Shown here piece by piece: positions 49,938 to 58,800 of a DNA stretch of 64,000 nt; position 1 is the first letter of the stretch, and the number at the start of each line of letters is the position of its first letter. The translations under genes and the position numbers were made by a program. This DNA comes from JBBIOI01 sp037443425 (lineage in GTDB: Bacteria; Desulfobacterota; BSN033; UBA1163): NCBI GenBank assembly GCA_037443425.1, contig JBBIOI010000004.1:7330-71329 (forward strand), given 5' to 3'. The notes under the pieces are model-generated. The model was not told the DNA's origin. It was given only the letters and a program-made list of their open reading frames with translations, and searched no databases.

Positions 49938-51899
49938 ATGAAAAAACCTTTATGGATACCGTCTCAAGATAGGATCAATAATGCAAATATGACAAGATTT
50001 ATAAAATTTATTAATGAGAGACATGGAAAAGATTTTAAGTCATATAATGAACTCTACCAGTGGTCAATAGATAATATTCCAGATTTCTGGGCGGCAATGT
50101 GGGACTTCGCTGAAATCAAGGCCTCTAAAAAATACGATATAATTGTTGATGATTTAAAGAAATTTCCTGGAGCAAGATGGTTTTTGGGAGCAAAATTAAA
50201 CTTTGCAGAAAATCTGCTTCGTTACAGAGACGATAGGTTGGCTTTCATATTCAGGGGCGAGACAAAAAAATCTGCCAAAATGACTTATCGTGAACTTTAT
50301 TGGAATGTAGCCCGACTGGCAAAGTCTCTGAGGGAGATTGGTGTTTCGCCCGGAGATAGAGTTGTAGCTTATATGCCTAATCTGATAGAGACTGTCATAG
50401 GTATGCTTGCTGCAACGAGTATTGGTGCTGTTTGGTCATCATGTGCTACAGATATAGGGCCTCTTGCTGCCATTGATAGACTTGGTCAGGTAGAACCAAA
50501 GGTTTTGATAACTGTAGATGGGTATTTTTATAAAGGTAAACCCTTTAATACCTTGGGAAATGTGGATGAACTGGTAAAAGGTATACCTTCTTTGAAGAAA
50601 ACGATAGTTGTATCTTATGCAAGTGAAAAACCAGATATCAGTAAGATTCCTAATGCTGTTCATTACGATGAATTTTTAGCTCAAGAAAAAGAACCCGAAC
50701 TTAAATTTGAACAATTACCTTTTGATCATCCTGTCTTTATAATGTTTTCTTCAGGGACAACAGGTAAACCCAAATGTATGGTCCAGAGTGCAGGAGGTAT
50801 TTTAATCAACCATTTAAAAGAATTGATTTTACATACAGATCTTAAGCGGGATGACAGAATCTTTTATATTACTACCTGTAGCTGGATGATGTGGAACTGG
50901 TTACAGAGTTCCTTGGGTGTAGGTGCTACTATTGTCCTTTATGACGGAAATCCTAATTATCCTGATGGTGAGGCAATGTGGAAGATGGTTGAGGAGGAAA
51001 AGATAACTATCTTTGGATTGAGTGCAACCTATATAAACTTTTTGAGAAGTGAAGGAATTAAACCAGGCAAGAAGTATGATCTTTCTTCTCTAAGAGAGAT
51101 TTCTCAGACAGGTTCTGCGCTTTCAGCCGAGGGCTTCGAATATGTTTATAAGGAGATAAAGGAGGACCTACATTTTAATTCAATTTCTGGAGGGACAGAT
51201 ATAAATGGTTGTTTTGCAATTGGAAGCCCTATACAGCCTGTTTATGCTGGAGAACTTCAGGGGCCTGGACTTGCCATGAAGATTAAGGCCTACGATGAAT
51301 ATGGGAAACCTGTGTGGGATAAACAGGGGGAGTTGGTGTGCGAAGCCCCAGCCCCATCCATGCCGATATATTTCTGGAATGATCCGGATGGGTCAAAGTA
51401 TAGAAGCGCTTATTTTGAATATTATCCAAATGTCTGGCGACATGGAGACTATATAGTAATTCATAGTGATACAGGAGGTATTACTTTTTATGGCCGTTCT
51501 GACGCAGTCTTAAAACCCTCTGGAGTTCGCATAGGTACGGCAGAGATATACAATATTGTTGAAAAGATCGAAGGAATTGCAGATAGCTTAGCTATAGGAC
51601 AAAACTGGGAAGGCGATCAAAGGATTATTCTTTTCGTAAAACTCACCCCTGGTACCAAGTTAACAGAAGAATTAAAAGAGAGGATTAGAAAGACGCTTAG
51701 AGAGAAGGCATCTCCCCGACACGTTCCATCGATCATTATGGAAATGCCCGATGCACCATATACCTTAAATATGAAGAAGGTAGAAAGTGCAGTAACGAAT
51801 ATTGTCCATGGAAGGCCCGTACTAAACAGGGATGCATTGATAAACCCTGGAGTACTCGATTACTTTGAAAAGATAGTTCCAGAATTACAGAAAAAGTAA
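49938..51899 (+). CDS. Acetoacetyl-CoA synthetase (acetoacetate-CoA ligase)
   Basis: 653 aa from the ATG at 49938, preceded by GGGAGG; the 24-codon upstream extension has no site. N-terminal ACAS_N region (PLWIPSQDRINNANMTRF ... FWAAMWDFAEI) fits the acetoacetyl-CoA synthetase subgroup. Adenylation motifs are IMFSSGTTGKPKCMVQ, GTDINGCF, WRHGDYIVIHSDTGG, YGRSDAVLKPSGVRIG, and the catalytic Lys region PYTLNMKKVE. It activates acetoacetate with ATP and CoA. A beta-keto-acid cleavage enzyme at 62402, which can release acetoacetate, is in the same window. Confidence 0.9.
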   Translation: MKKPLWIPSQDRINNANMTRFIKFINERHGKDFKSYNELYQWSIDNIPDFWAAMWDFAEIKASKKYDIIVDDLKKFPGARWFLGAKLNFAENLLRYRDDRLAFIFRGETKKSAKMTYRELYWNVARLAKSLREIGVSPGDRVVAYMPNLIETVIGMLAATSIGAVWSSCATDIGPLAAIDRLGQVEPKVLITVDGYFYKGKPFNTLGNVDELVKGIPSLKKTIVVSYASEKPDISKIPNAVHYDEFLAQEKEPELKFEQLPFDHPVFIMFSSGTTGKPKCMVQSAGGILINHLKELILHTDLKRDDRIFYITTCSWMMWNWLQSSLGVGATIVLYDGNPNYPDGEAMWKMVEEEKITIFGLSATYINFLRSEGIKPGKKYDLSSLREISQTGSALSAEGFEYVYKEIKEDLHFNSISGGTDINGCFAIGSPIQPVYAGELQGPGLAMKIKAYDEYGKPVWDKQGELVCEAPAPSMPIYFWNDPDGSKYRSAYFEYYPNVWRHGDYIVIHSDTGGITFYGRSDAVLKPSGVRIGTAEIYNIVEKIEGIADSLAIGQNWEGDQRIILFVKLTPGTKLTEELKERIRKTLREKASPRHVPSIIMEMPDAPYTLNMKKVESAVTNIVHGRPVLNRDALINPGVLDYFEKIVPELQKK

Positions 51900-52052
51900 T
51901 TTAAAGTTTTTTTTAAAAAAATTTTCAAATGGATAAAAAGGATAAGAGATAAGTAAGTTTATAATGGAGCCTAATGAATAGTTTCCATGAAACTTAGAAA
52001 AAATTTATTTTGAGAATAATATAGGGTTAAAAAAAAAGGAGGTGATTTTTAT

Positions 52053-52661
52053 ATGAAGAAGGTATTAACTCTTATGATAATTATTACTTTCTTCTGGGGA
52101 TATTTAGGTTGTGCCACTCTCGAAGAGCATAAAGGTGCAGCTACAGGCGCAGCAGTTGGGGCTGCCACTGGGACTGTTGTAGGTGCTGTAGCAGGGGCTA
52201 AAGGACATAAAACAGAGACAGCAATCATAGGAGGATTAATAGGTGGCTTAATCGGCGGTGTTATAGGGCATTACGCCTATGATGTGAGAAGGAATAGGGA
52301 AGAGACAGTTCAAAGATATAGCTATCAACCATCATCAGGCACGATGGTCAGGATTGAAGAGGTTTCTGCTATACCCAATACATTGAACCCTGGCGAAAAG
52401 GTGGATCTTAGAGTGACTTATGCCATTCTTACTCCGGACCCAAACATTGAAGTAAATGTTACCGAGATCAGGGAAATAAGATTCCAAGGGGAATTGGTAG
52501 GAAGACCCGAGGTAAATGTGATTAGGAAAGGAAGTACATACTCTTCATCTGTTCCACTATTCTTGCCAGATAATGCAAGAAGGGGATCTTACCAGGTGTT
52601 CATTACTGTTCAAACAACAAATTCAAAGGATTCGAGAGAGACAAATTTTTATGTAAAATAA
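52053..52661 (+). CDS. Lipoprotein with glycine-zipper domain
   Basis: 202 aa. Lipobox GYLGC (Cys about 20), then a glycine-zipper stretch (GAATGAAVGAATGTVVGAVA ... GGLIGGLIGGVIGHYAYD, residues 28-75) that could insert in or span the outer membrane, and a C-terminal beta-sandwich-like domain of about 110 residues (LNPGEKVDLRVTYAIL). A strong AAAGGAGGTGATT site precedes the ATG. Related to SlyB/YmgG-like zipper lipoproteins only in the zipper part. Confidence 0.8.
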   Translation: MKKVLTLMIIITFFWGYLGCATLEEHKGAATGAAVGAATGTVVGAVAGAKGHKTETAIIGGLIGGLIGGVIGHYAYDVRRNREETVQRYSYQPSSGTMVRIEEVSAIPNTLNPGEKVDLRVTYAILTPDPNIEVNVTEIREIRFQGELVGRPEVNVIRKGSTYSSSVPLFLPDNARRGSYQVFITVQTTNSKDSRETNFYVK

Positions 52662-52679
52662 AGTTTGAATCTTTAATAA

Positions 52680-53087
52680 ATGCGAATTACTCGGAAGGAA
52701 TTTGAAACATTGGTTATTTCAACAATAGAGGAGATCCCTAAGTTATTCAGGGATAAGATGGAAAATATAGATTTGGTCATAGAAAAATTCCCATCAAATC
52801 AACTCCTTTCTCAGATGGAACTCCAATCTCCTTATGATTTATTAGGGCTTTATCAAGGAGTTCCATTTAATCAGAGGGGTTTTTATTATGGAAATGTACT
52901 TCCCGATAAGATTACACTTTTTCAGATTCCTATTGAATCTGGTTGCAAGAATAAAAAGGAGATTAAAGAAAGGATAAAAGAAGTAATCATTCATGAATTA
53001 GGCCATTATTTAGGCCTAGATGAAGATGATTTAAAGAATCTTGATACCTCTTCTACTATAAATCAAAAGATTAAAGGAGAGGTTTAA
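52680..53087 (+). CDS. Zincin-like metallopeptidase family protein
   Basis: 135 aa. The zinc motif HELGHYLGLDEDD (HExxHxxGxxD, about residues 102-114) and the opening RKEFETLVISTIEEIPKLF match the small Zincin_1/DUF1025 family. The role of this family is unclear. It starts 18 nt after the zipper lipoprotein without a strong ribosome site and precedes the MBL gene by 17 nt. Confidence 0.82.
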   Translation: MRITRKEFETLVISTIEEIPKLFRDKMENIDLVIEKFPSNQLLSQMELQSPYDLLGLYQGVPFNQRGFYYGNVLPDKITLFQIPIESGCKNKKEIKERIKEVIIHELGHYLGLDEDDLKNLDTSSTINQKIKGEV

Positions 53088-53104
53088 AATCTTAGGTTCT
53101 TATA

Positions 53105-53875
53105 ATGTCATTTGTTAAATTTGTCGGAACTGCGGGTGCAAGATTTGTAGTTATTAAACAGTTAAGATCATCGGGTGGAATGTGGCTTTCTGTTGGTAAA
53201 ACAAATCTTTATATCGATCCTGGCCCAGGGGCATTGGTCCGCTGCCTTTCAAGCAAACCTAAGTTAGAGCCATCAAGCCTTGACGGGATTCTTCTGACAC
53301 ATAAACACTTGGATCATTCAGGTGATGTTAATATTATGATTGAGGCAATGACAGATGGTGGATTTAAAAAGAGAGGAATCCTTTTTGCCCCAAGGGATGC
53401 CCTTGAGGATGATCCTGTGGTATTTAAATATGTGAAAGAATTTTTGGAAAAGGTTATTATTTTGGAAGAAGATTCAGAATATCAGCTTGGAGAAATACGT
53501 TTTTCCACTGCTCGCAGACATCAACACAGGGTCGAAACATATGGCATTAATTTTGATACATCACCTTACAGTCTTTCTTTAATAACAGATACAAAATTTT
53601 TTCCTGAGCTAACGAATATCTATAAGGGTGATATACTGATCCTCCACGTAGTTAGGTATAAACCAATAAATGATGAGCCAATAGATCATCTTTCTTTAGA
53701 TGATGCAAAAACCATTATAAAGAAAGTTAAACCCAAGATGGCTATATTAACCCATTTCGGAATGACAATGATTATGGCAAAACCTTGGGTTTTGGCAGAG
53801 GCTTTAGAGAAAGAATTGGGATGTAAAGTGATAGCTGCAAGTGATGGGATGAAATTAGATCTGGAGGATATATGA
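53105..53875 (+). CDS. Metallo-beta-lactamase fold hydrolase
   Basis: 256 aa. Metal motif LTHKHLDHSGDVNIM (HxHxDH, about residues 63-71), further metal residues in RRHQHRVETYG, ITDTKFF and the terminal THFGM. The fold start is FVGTAGARFVVIKQLRSSGG. The substrate is unknown; RNase Z-like and lactonase-like members look similar. Its TGA overlaps the ATGATG of the aminotransferase, so the two are translationally coupled. Confidence 0.87.
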   Translation: MSFVKFVGTAGARFVVIKQLRSSGGMWLSVGKTNLYIDPGPGALVRCLSSKPKLEPSSLDGILLTHKHLDHSGDVNIMIEAMTDGGFKKRGILFAPRDALEDDPVVFKYVKEFLEKVIILEEDSEYQLGEIRFSTARRHQHRVETYGINFDTSPYSLSLITDTKFFPELTNIYKGDILILHVVRYKPINDEPIDHLSLDDAKTIIKKVKPKMAILTHFGMTMIMAKPWVLAEALEKELGCKVIAASDGMKLDLEDI

Positions 53876-55002
53876 TGAAAGGATTAAACTCATTGGATCA
53901 CTTAAATCCAGCACCAAGGATCCTCATGGGGCCAGGTCCAAGCAATGTTAATTATCGTGTTTATAGGGCCATGATGACTCCTGTCATAGGTTACCTCGAT
54001 CCTCAACTCCTTAAGTGCATGGATGATATAAGTGTTATGTTGAGAGCCCTTTTCAAGACAAAGAATCGTGTTACACTTGCTATCTCTGCTACTGGAAGCG
54101 CAGGGATGGAGGCTTCTTTTGTGAATTTTGTTGAACCTGGTGATTCAGTCATTGTTGGAGTAAATGGTTTTTTTGCGCATAGGATGACAGAGGTTGCAGA
54201 GCGATGTGGCGCAAATGTTATCAGGGTTGATGAGGAGTGGGGAAAGATTGTAGAGCCTAAAAGCCTTATAAAGGCAATCGAGGATAATCCTGATGCAAAG
54301 ATTTGTGCTCTGGTTCATGGTGAGACATCAACAGGAGTTAAGCAACCCCTTGAGGAGGTAGGGGAGTATTGTAAAAAGAGGGATATACTGTTTGTGGTTG
54401 ATGCGGTTACTTCTCTTGGTGGATGCGAAATAAAGGTGGATGAATGGGGAATCGATGTTTGCTACAGTTGCTCACAAAAAGGCTTGAGTGTTCCACCAGG
54501 CCTTTCTCCTATAACTGTAAGTGATAAGGCAATGGATGTAATCCGTTCGAGAAAAACAAAGGTTCAAAGTTTTTACCTTGACCTGATTAAACTCGAGAAA
54601 TATTGGGGTGAGGAAAGGGTTTATCATCACACAGCCCCTGCCTCTATGCTTTATGCGCTAAGAGAAGGATTATGTATAATATTTGAAGAGGGACTCGAAG
54701 AGAGATTTAAGCGCCACGAGACCTTAGGTGAGCGATTGAGGATGGAACTTGAAAATCTTGGATTTAAACCATTTGCCCAGGAGGGTTATAGATTACCAAT
54801 GTTGACATCTGTTATTCTTCCAGATAGTGTTGATGATGTATCTACTCGCAGAAGACTTCTTAATGATTATAAAATTGAAGTAGGAGGTGGACTTGGACAT
54901 TTAAGAGGTAAAATATGGAGAGTCGGATTGATGGGAGAGACATGTCAGATCCAGAATATTTATGCATTGGTAGAGGCCTTAAAAGAGATTTTAAAAAAAT
55001 AA
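53872..55002 (+). CDS. Class V aminotransferase, alanine/serine-glyoxylate type
   Basis: 376 aa. PLP-binding Lys in CYSCSQKGLSVPPGLSP (about residue 203), upstream VVDAVTSLGG with the Asp, and RILMGPGPSNVNYRVYRAM at the N-terminus, typical of AGXT/SGAT proteins. It transfers an amino group between Ala or Ser and glyoxylate. The glyoxylate link is of interest because a malyl/citramalyl-CoA lyase-like gene lies 2.8 kb downstream. GGAGG precedes the ATG. The start at 53872 is preferred over 53875. Confidence 0.9.
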   Translation: MMKGLNSLDHLNPAPRILMGPGPSNVNYRVYRAMMTPVIGYLDPQLLKCMDDISVMLRALFKTKNRVTLAISATGSAGMEASFVNFVEPGDSVIVGVNGFFAHRMTEVAERCGANVIRVDEEWGKIVEPKSLIKAIEDNPDAKICALVHGETSTGVKQPLEEVGEYCKKRDILFVVDAVTSLGGCEIKVDEWGIDVCYSCSQKGLSVPPGLSPITVSDKAMDVIRSRKTKVQSFYLDLIKLEKYWGEERVYHHTAPASMLYALREGLCIIFEEGLEERFKRHETLGERLRMELENLGFKPFAQEGYRLPMLTSVILPDSVDDVSTRRRLLNDYKIEVGGGLGHLRGKIWRVGLMGETCQIQNIYALVEALKEILKK

Positions 55003-55044
55003 ACCAGACTGAGAAGATAGGTTTAAAGATAGCTTTTTTATCAA

Positions 55045-55190
55045 TCATTGCAAGCACCCAATGGGTGCTTGGCAGCCCGGAGAGGTCATTGCGAGCCCGA
55101 AGGGCGTGGCAATCTCACAGATTTCTTGTTTAGCTCTGAATGAAAATTTGAAAGAGATTGCTTCGGATTCGCCTCGCAATGACAGTTTAA
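55045..55190. repeat. Interspersed repeat R2, copy 6 (long form)
   Basis: TCATTGCAAGCACCC, GGGTGCTTGGCAGCCC, a second unit GTCATTGCGAGCCCG...GCGTGGCAATCTC and an inverted ending GAGATTGCTTCGG...CGCAATGACAG. It is followed by an R1 fragment, the same pairing as at 1550-1740. The two repeats account for most of the 340-bp gap 55003-55342. Confidence 0.75.
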
Positions 55191-55207
55191 GGTGGTTATT
55201 TATATTT

Positions 55208-55276
55208 TCGCTCGAAGGCTTTTTCCACCTCACATCCCCACTATAAAAAGATTTTTAAATAGTTTTTCGGAGGTCT
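55208..55276 (-). repeat. MITE-like repeat R1, copy F (left end only)
   Basis: TTTCGCTCGAAGGCTTTTTC and TTTTTAAATAGTTTTTCGGA, then GGTCTAG. It corresponds to the left arm in inverse orientation; the rest is missing, as in copy A. Confidence 0.7.
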
Positions 55277-55285
55277 AGTTAAGGT

Positions 55286-55314
55286 TTGACAAATATACAC
55301 ATTTATATTAATTA
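55286..55314 (+). promoter_or_regulatory. Candidate promoter for the sucC-like operon
   Basis: TTGACA (55286-55291), a 17-nt spacer and TAATTA (55309-55314), 28 nt before the ATG at 55343, which has ACGGAGGATG as ribosome site. The -35 lies 10 nt past the R1 copy F end. Confidence 0.5.
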
Positions 55315-55342
55315 ATTATTATTTATTTTTACGGAGGATGAT

Positions 55343-56599
55343 ATGGCAAGATTATATGAATATCAAGGAAAACAATTGCTCATTAAAGCAAATGTTCCTA
55401 TTCCTAAGGGAGAAGTAGTTCAAAGCCCTGAAGAGGCTCGAAAGGTTACGGAAAAGATTGGTAAGCCAGTTGCATTAAAATCACAGATATGGGCTGGCGG
55501 TCGTGGGAAGGCTGGAGGTATTAAGTTTGCTGAAAATCCGGATCAGGCTGAGAAGATTGCAAGGGAACTTCTCGGTTCAGAGATAAAAAATCTGAAGGTA
55601 GAAAAGATATTGGTTGAAGAGAAGTTGGATATAGAAAAGGAATTTTATGTTGGTGTAATTATAGATTCATCAAGAGAAGTAAGGGCTCCAGTAGTCATGT
55701 TTAGTACAGAAGGTGGAGTAGATATAGAATCAGTACCTTCTGAAAAGATTGCTCAAACAGTAGTAGATGTGATTCGAGGATTCAGGCTATACGATGCACT
55801 TAACCTGGCTGTAAGGCTCAAAGTTCCAAATAAGTTTCTTATGCCTATTGGTCAGGCGATTATGGGATTATTCCAGACCTTCAAGAATTATGACTGTAGA
55901 ATAGCAGAGATAAACCCCTTGATATTAACAAAGGATGGAAAAGTTGTTGCTGGAGATTGCCGGATAGCCATTGATGATTCATCAGTTTATCGGCATCCAG
56001 AATTGGGGATCGACGTGGCAAGAGAGAGTCCAACACCACCTACAGAGTTAGATAAGATTGCATGGGCAATAGAAGAAGGCGATCTTAGAGGGACATGTTA
56101 TATTGCCCAGATGGTCCCAGAGATTAAAGAATTAAACTACGTTGGCTACCATGGGATAGGAGGAGGAGGAGCTATATTAGGGGTTGATGCACTAAATCGG
56201 CAGGGATTAAAGATTGCCAATTATGCCGATACAAGTGGAAATCCAACCGCAGCCAAGGTTTATAGGGCTGCAAAGGTGATTATTAATCAGCCAGGGATTG
56301 AAGGATACATGCTTGGTGGATTTATAGTAGCAAACCAGGAACAATGGCATCATGCCCATGGAGTTGTAAAGGCACTGAGAGAGGAGATACCCAAAAGACC
56401 TGGATTTCCATGTGTGCTGCTACTGTGCGGGAATAAAGAAAAGGAGGCAATAGAAATTTTGAAGGAAGGGACAAAGGATCTTCCAGGAAGGATTGAGATA
56501 TATGGAAGTGATAAGGTATATGAGACAGAATTTCTCGCAAAAAGAATGAAGGCACTTATTCTTGAATACAGAAAAGACAGGGGGATAAAGGAGGAGTAA
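55343..56599 (+). CDS. ATP-grasp acyl-CoA synthetase beta subunit, succinyl/malate-CoA ligase-like
   Basis: 418 aa, somewhat longer than SucC. N-terminal LYEYQGKQLLIKANVPIPKG, KSQIWAGGRGKAGGIKF (ATP-grasp lysine loop) and AEINPLILTKDGKVVAGDCRI (metal-binding Asn/Asp) are standard. The C-terminal CoA-ligase half departs from SucC: the usual glycine-rich NGAGLAM segment reads GYHGIGGGGAILG, and the end has WHHAHGVVKALREE. The substrate may therefore differ, for example malate or another dicarboxylate. It is first in a four-gene operon. Confidence 0.85.
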   Translation: MARLYEYQGKQLLIKANVPIPKGEVVQSPEEARKVTEKIGKPVALKSQIWAGGRGKAGGIKFAENPDQAEKIARELLGSEIKNLKVEKILVEEKLDIEKEFYVGVIIDSSREVRAPVVMFSTEGGVDIESVPSEKIAQTVVDVIRGFRLYDALNLAVRLKVPNKFLMPIGQAIMGLFQTFKNYDCRIAEINPLILTKDGKVVAGDCRIAIDDSSVYRHPELGIDVARESPTPPTELDKIAWAIEEGDLRGTCYIAQMVPEIKELNYVGYHGIGGGGAILGVDALNRQGLKIANYADTSGNPTAAKVYRAAKVIINQPGIEGYMLGGFIVANQEQWHHAHGVVKALREEIPKRPGFPCVLLLCGNKEKEAIEILKEGTKDLPGRIEIYGSDKVYETEFLAKRMKALILEYRKDRGIKEE

Positions 56600-56602
56600 G
56601 TG

Positions 56603-56890
56603 ATGGAATTTTATGAGAGGACGATTAAGATCATTATCGATGAAAGTAAGTGTGAGGGATGTAAGACACATGCATGTGCAGCAGGATGTAAACTCTATGA
56701 CCGAGGGATATTGGTGATCAAAGATGGAAAACCAGCACTTGCTGGTGATGCTGAATATGCAAAAAGGGTCGGGACAGAGTGCCTTGCTTGTGAATATGAA
56801 TGTTGGTTCAGGGGAAACAATGCAATCAGGATAGAGGCACCCATCCCGGGTCTTGAAGAATACTTAAAAAAACGTGGATATTCACTTTAG
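56603..56890 (+). CDS. Small Fe-S (ferredoxin-like) protein between ligase subunits
   Basis: 95 aa from the ATG at 56603, four nt after the beta stop; GGAGG lies within the end of that gene. Two cysteine groups: CEGCKTHACAAGC (C-x2-C-x4-C-x3-C) near 18-30 and CLACEYEC (C-x2-C-x3-C) near 62-69. The first is stretched relative to the canonical C-x2-C-x2-C-x3-C; together seven Cys could hold one or two clusters. It is 15 nt before the alpha subunit, so it is probably part of the complex. I know of no assigned function for such a gene. Confidence 0.8.
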   Translation: MEFYERTIKIIIDESKCEGCKTHACAAGCKLYDRGILVIKDGKPALAGDAEYAKRVGTECLACEYECWFRGNNAIRIEAPIPGLEEYLKKRGYSL

Positions 56891-56905
56891 TAAAGGAGAG
56901 GAACC

Positions 56906-57802
56906 ATGGCTATCTTGCTTGAAAAAGATACAACGGTATTAGTTCAAGGTATAACTGGAAGGGAAGGTTCGGCAAGGGCAGCCTTTATGAAAGGCTATGG
57001 GACAAAGGTTGTTGCAGGGGTTACACCTGGAAGAGGTGGAGAGGAGGTTTCAGGGATACCTGTTTTTAACACCGTTGAAGAGGCAATAAGGGAAGTTGGA
57101 AAGGTGGATTGTAGTGTAACATTTGTTCCTGGTCCAGGATTGAAGGATGCAGTCCTTGAGGCATTGGATGCCGGGATAAAATTTATTGTTATGCCTGTAG
57201 AACGCGTTCCACTTTATGATATCCTCGAAATGATGGCATATGGAAAACAGAAAGGGGCACGTCTTCTCGGGCCTGGTTCGATTGGAATTATAAGTCCAGG
57301 AATAGCAGCTGCAGGCTGGCTTGGTGGTACACCTGAATTTGCAAAAAGGGTGTTTGTACCAGGACCTGTTGGTGTTATTTCAAGAAGTGGCGGACAGTCA
57401 GGGACAGTTCCATGGGCTATAAAAGAGGCAGGCCTTGGAGTTACAACTGTAGTCCATATCGGGACAGAACCAGTTGTAGGAATGTCCTTTGGAGACATAT
57501 TACCATTATTTGAAAAAGATCCAGATACAAAGGCTGTTGCAATATTTGGTGAAATTGGTGGTCCTTACGAAGAAGAAGCTGCAGAGGCAGTGAGAAAGGG
57601 AGAATTTACAAAGCCTCTTGTCGTCTATGTAGCAGGTGCATGGGCACCTGAGGGAATGCGATTCTCTCACGCAAGCAGTATTATTGAGAGAGGGAAAGGA
57701 TCTGCAAAGGATAAGATAAGGTCATTAAAAGAAGCGGGTGTCCATGTAGTAGATCGTCCTGATGAGATAGCACCCACACTTAAAAGACTTCTTCAGGCTT
57801 AA
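56906..57802 (+). CDS. Succinyl/malate-CoA ligase-like alpha subunit
   Basis: 298 aa, SucD length. CoA-binding opening VQGITGREGSARAAFMKGYG, TPGRGGEEVSGIPVF, VGVISRSGGQSGTVPWAI, IGEIGGPYEEEAAEAV (metal/acidic loop; the sequence reads FGEIGG), and MRFSHASSIIERGKGSAKDKI with the phosphorylated His. So it can form the phospho-His intermediate. It lies between the Fe-S gene and the CitE-like lyase, with AAAGGAGAGG as ribosome site. Confidence 0.9.
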   Translation: MAILLEKDTTVLVQGITGREGSARAAFMKGYGTKVVAGVTPGRGGEEVSGIPVFNTVEEAIREVGKVDCSVTFVPGPGLKDAVLEALDAGIKFIVMPVERVPLYDILEMMAYGKQKGARLLGPGSIGIISPGIAAAGWLGGTPEFAKRVFVPGPVGVISRSGGQSGTVPWAIKEAGLGVTTVVHIGTEPVVGMSFGDILPLFEKDPDTKAVAIFGEIGGPYEEEAAEAVRKGEFTKPLVVYVAGAWAPEGMRFSHASSIIERGKGSAKDKIRSLKEAGVHVVDRPDEIAPTLKRLLQA

Positions 57803-57828
57803 AATTTATAAAAATTAGGAGGTGTCTT

Positions 57829-58725
57829 ATGACTGTAATGAGATCTGTATTCTATATCCCAGGAAATAATGAAAAGATGATTGCTAAGGCTCCAGAGATT
57901 CCAGCAGATATAATTACATTAGATCTTGAGGATTCTGTTCCCCCTGCGGAAAAGGCACGTGCAAGAGAGATAGTGCGTGAGAATCTGAAATTTGCAGGTT
58001 CAGGTGGATCAACAGTCTATGTGAGGGTAAATAACTGGGAGACATTAATGACAAACGATGACCTTGAAGCAGTTGTTCATGAAGGTTTAGCAGGGGTCTG
58101 TCTTGCAAAGTGCGGAGGGCCGGAGCATGTTCAGCGCCTTGACTGGAAACTTGAAGAACTTGAAAGAAGAAGAGGACTACCCGTTGGTAGTATTGCGATT
58201 CAGCTTTTAATAGAGACTGCTAAGGGAGTTATAAATGCATATCCCTCAGCAATCGCAAGCAAGAGGGTAAATTCTTTAATCTTTGGTGCAGTGGATTATA
58301 CCAAAGATATGAGAGTAAAGCTCACTCCTGAAGGGGAAGAACAATTCTATGCAAGGGCACATACAGCAGTGGCTGCAAGGGCTGCAGGATGCATTGCCAT
58401 TGATTGTCCTTTTGTTGCTTATAAAGATACTGAGGCATTTGAAAAGAGTACAAGGTTTGGTCGTCAATTAGGTTATGAAGGAAGAATGCTTATACATCCA
58501 AGTCAAATCGAGCCCTCTCATAGAATCTATACGCCGTCTCCAGAGGATGTGGAATGGGCAAGAGGGGTTGTGAAGGTTTTTGAAGAAGAAGGCATAGCTA
58601 AGGGTGCAGCAGCTGTTTCTTATCAAGGAAAGATGGTAGATACACCTGTTTACGAAAATGCAAAAACAATCTTAAGGATTATGGAAGAGATAGCTGCGTT
58701 TGAAGAGAGGAGGAAGAAAAAATAA
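57829..58725 (+). CDS. HpcH/HpaI-CitE family CoA-ester lyase (malyl/citramalyl-CoA lyase-like)
   Basis: 298 aa. RSVFYIPGNNEKMIAKAPEI and ITLDLEDSVPPAEKARAREI are the CitE/malyl-CoA lyase opening, LIETAKGVINAYPSAIAS carries the catalytic acid, and FGAVDYTKDM with the metal-binding Asp follows. The family cleaves malyl-CoA to glyoxylate plus acetyl-CoA, or citramalyl-CoA to pyruvate plus acetyl-CoA. Directly after the ligase subunits it would act on the CoA ester they make. AGGAGGTG precedes the ATG. Confidence 0.9.
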   Translation: MTVMRSVFYIPGNNEKMIAKAPEIPADIITLDLEDSVPPAEKARAREIVRENLKFAGSGGSTVYVRVNNWETLMTNDDLEAVVHEGLAGVCLAKCGGPEHVQRLDWKLEELERRRGLPVGSIAIQLLIETAKGVINAYPSAIASKRVNSLIFGAVDYTKDMRVKLTPEGEEQFYARAHTAVAARAAGCIAIDCPFVAYKDTEAFEKSTRFGRQLGYEGRMLIHPSQIEPSHRIYTPSPEDVEWARGVVKVFEEEGIAKGAAAVSYQGKMVDTPVYENAKTILRIMEEIAAFEERRKKK

Positions 58726-58737
58726 AGACCAAATCCT

Positions 58738-58786
58738 ATCCCCCTTTTCCCTCTTTTTATAATTGAGGAAAAGGGGGATTTTTTTA
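58738..58786 (+). terminator. Strong Rho-independent terminator
   Basis: ATCCCCCTTTTCC and GGAAAAGGGGGAT form 13 bp, extended by CTC/GAG across a bulged C, followed by seven T. It ends the four-gene sucC-like operon 12 nt after its last stop. Confidence 0.88.
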
Positions 58787-58800
58787 TAGAGGGTCGTTTT

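Noticed and set aside
1550..55190. R2 repeats considered as a CRISPR array
   Set aside because: Copies are dispersed, variable in length and not separated by regular spacers; no cas genes are present.
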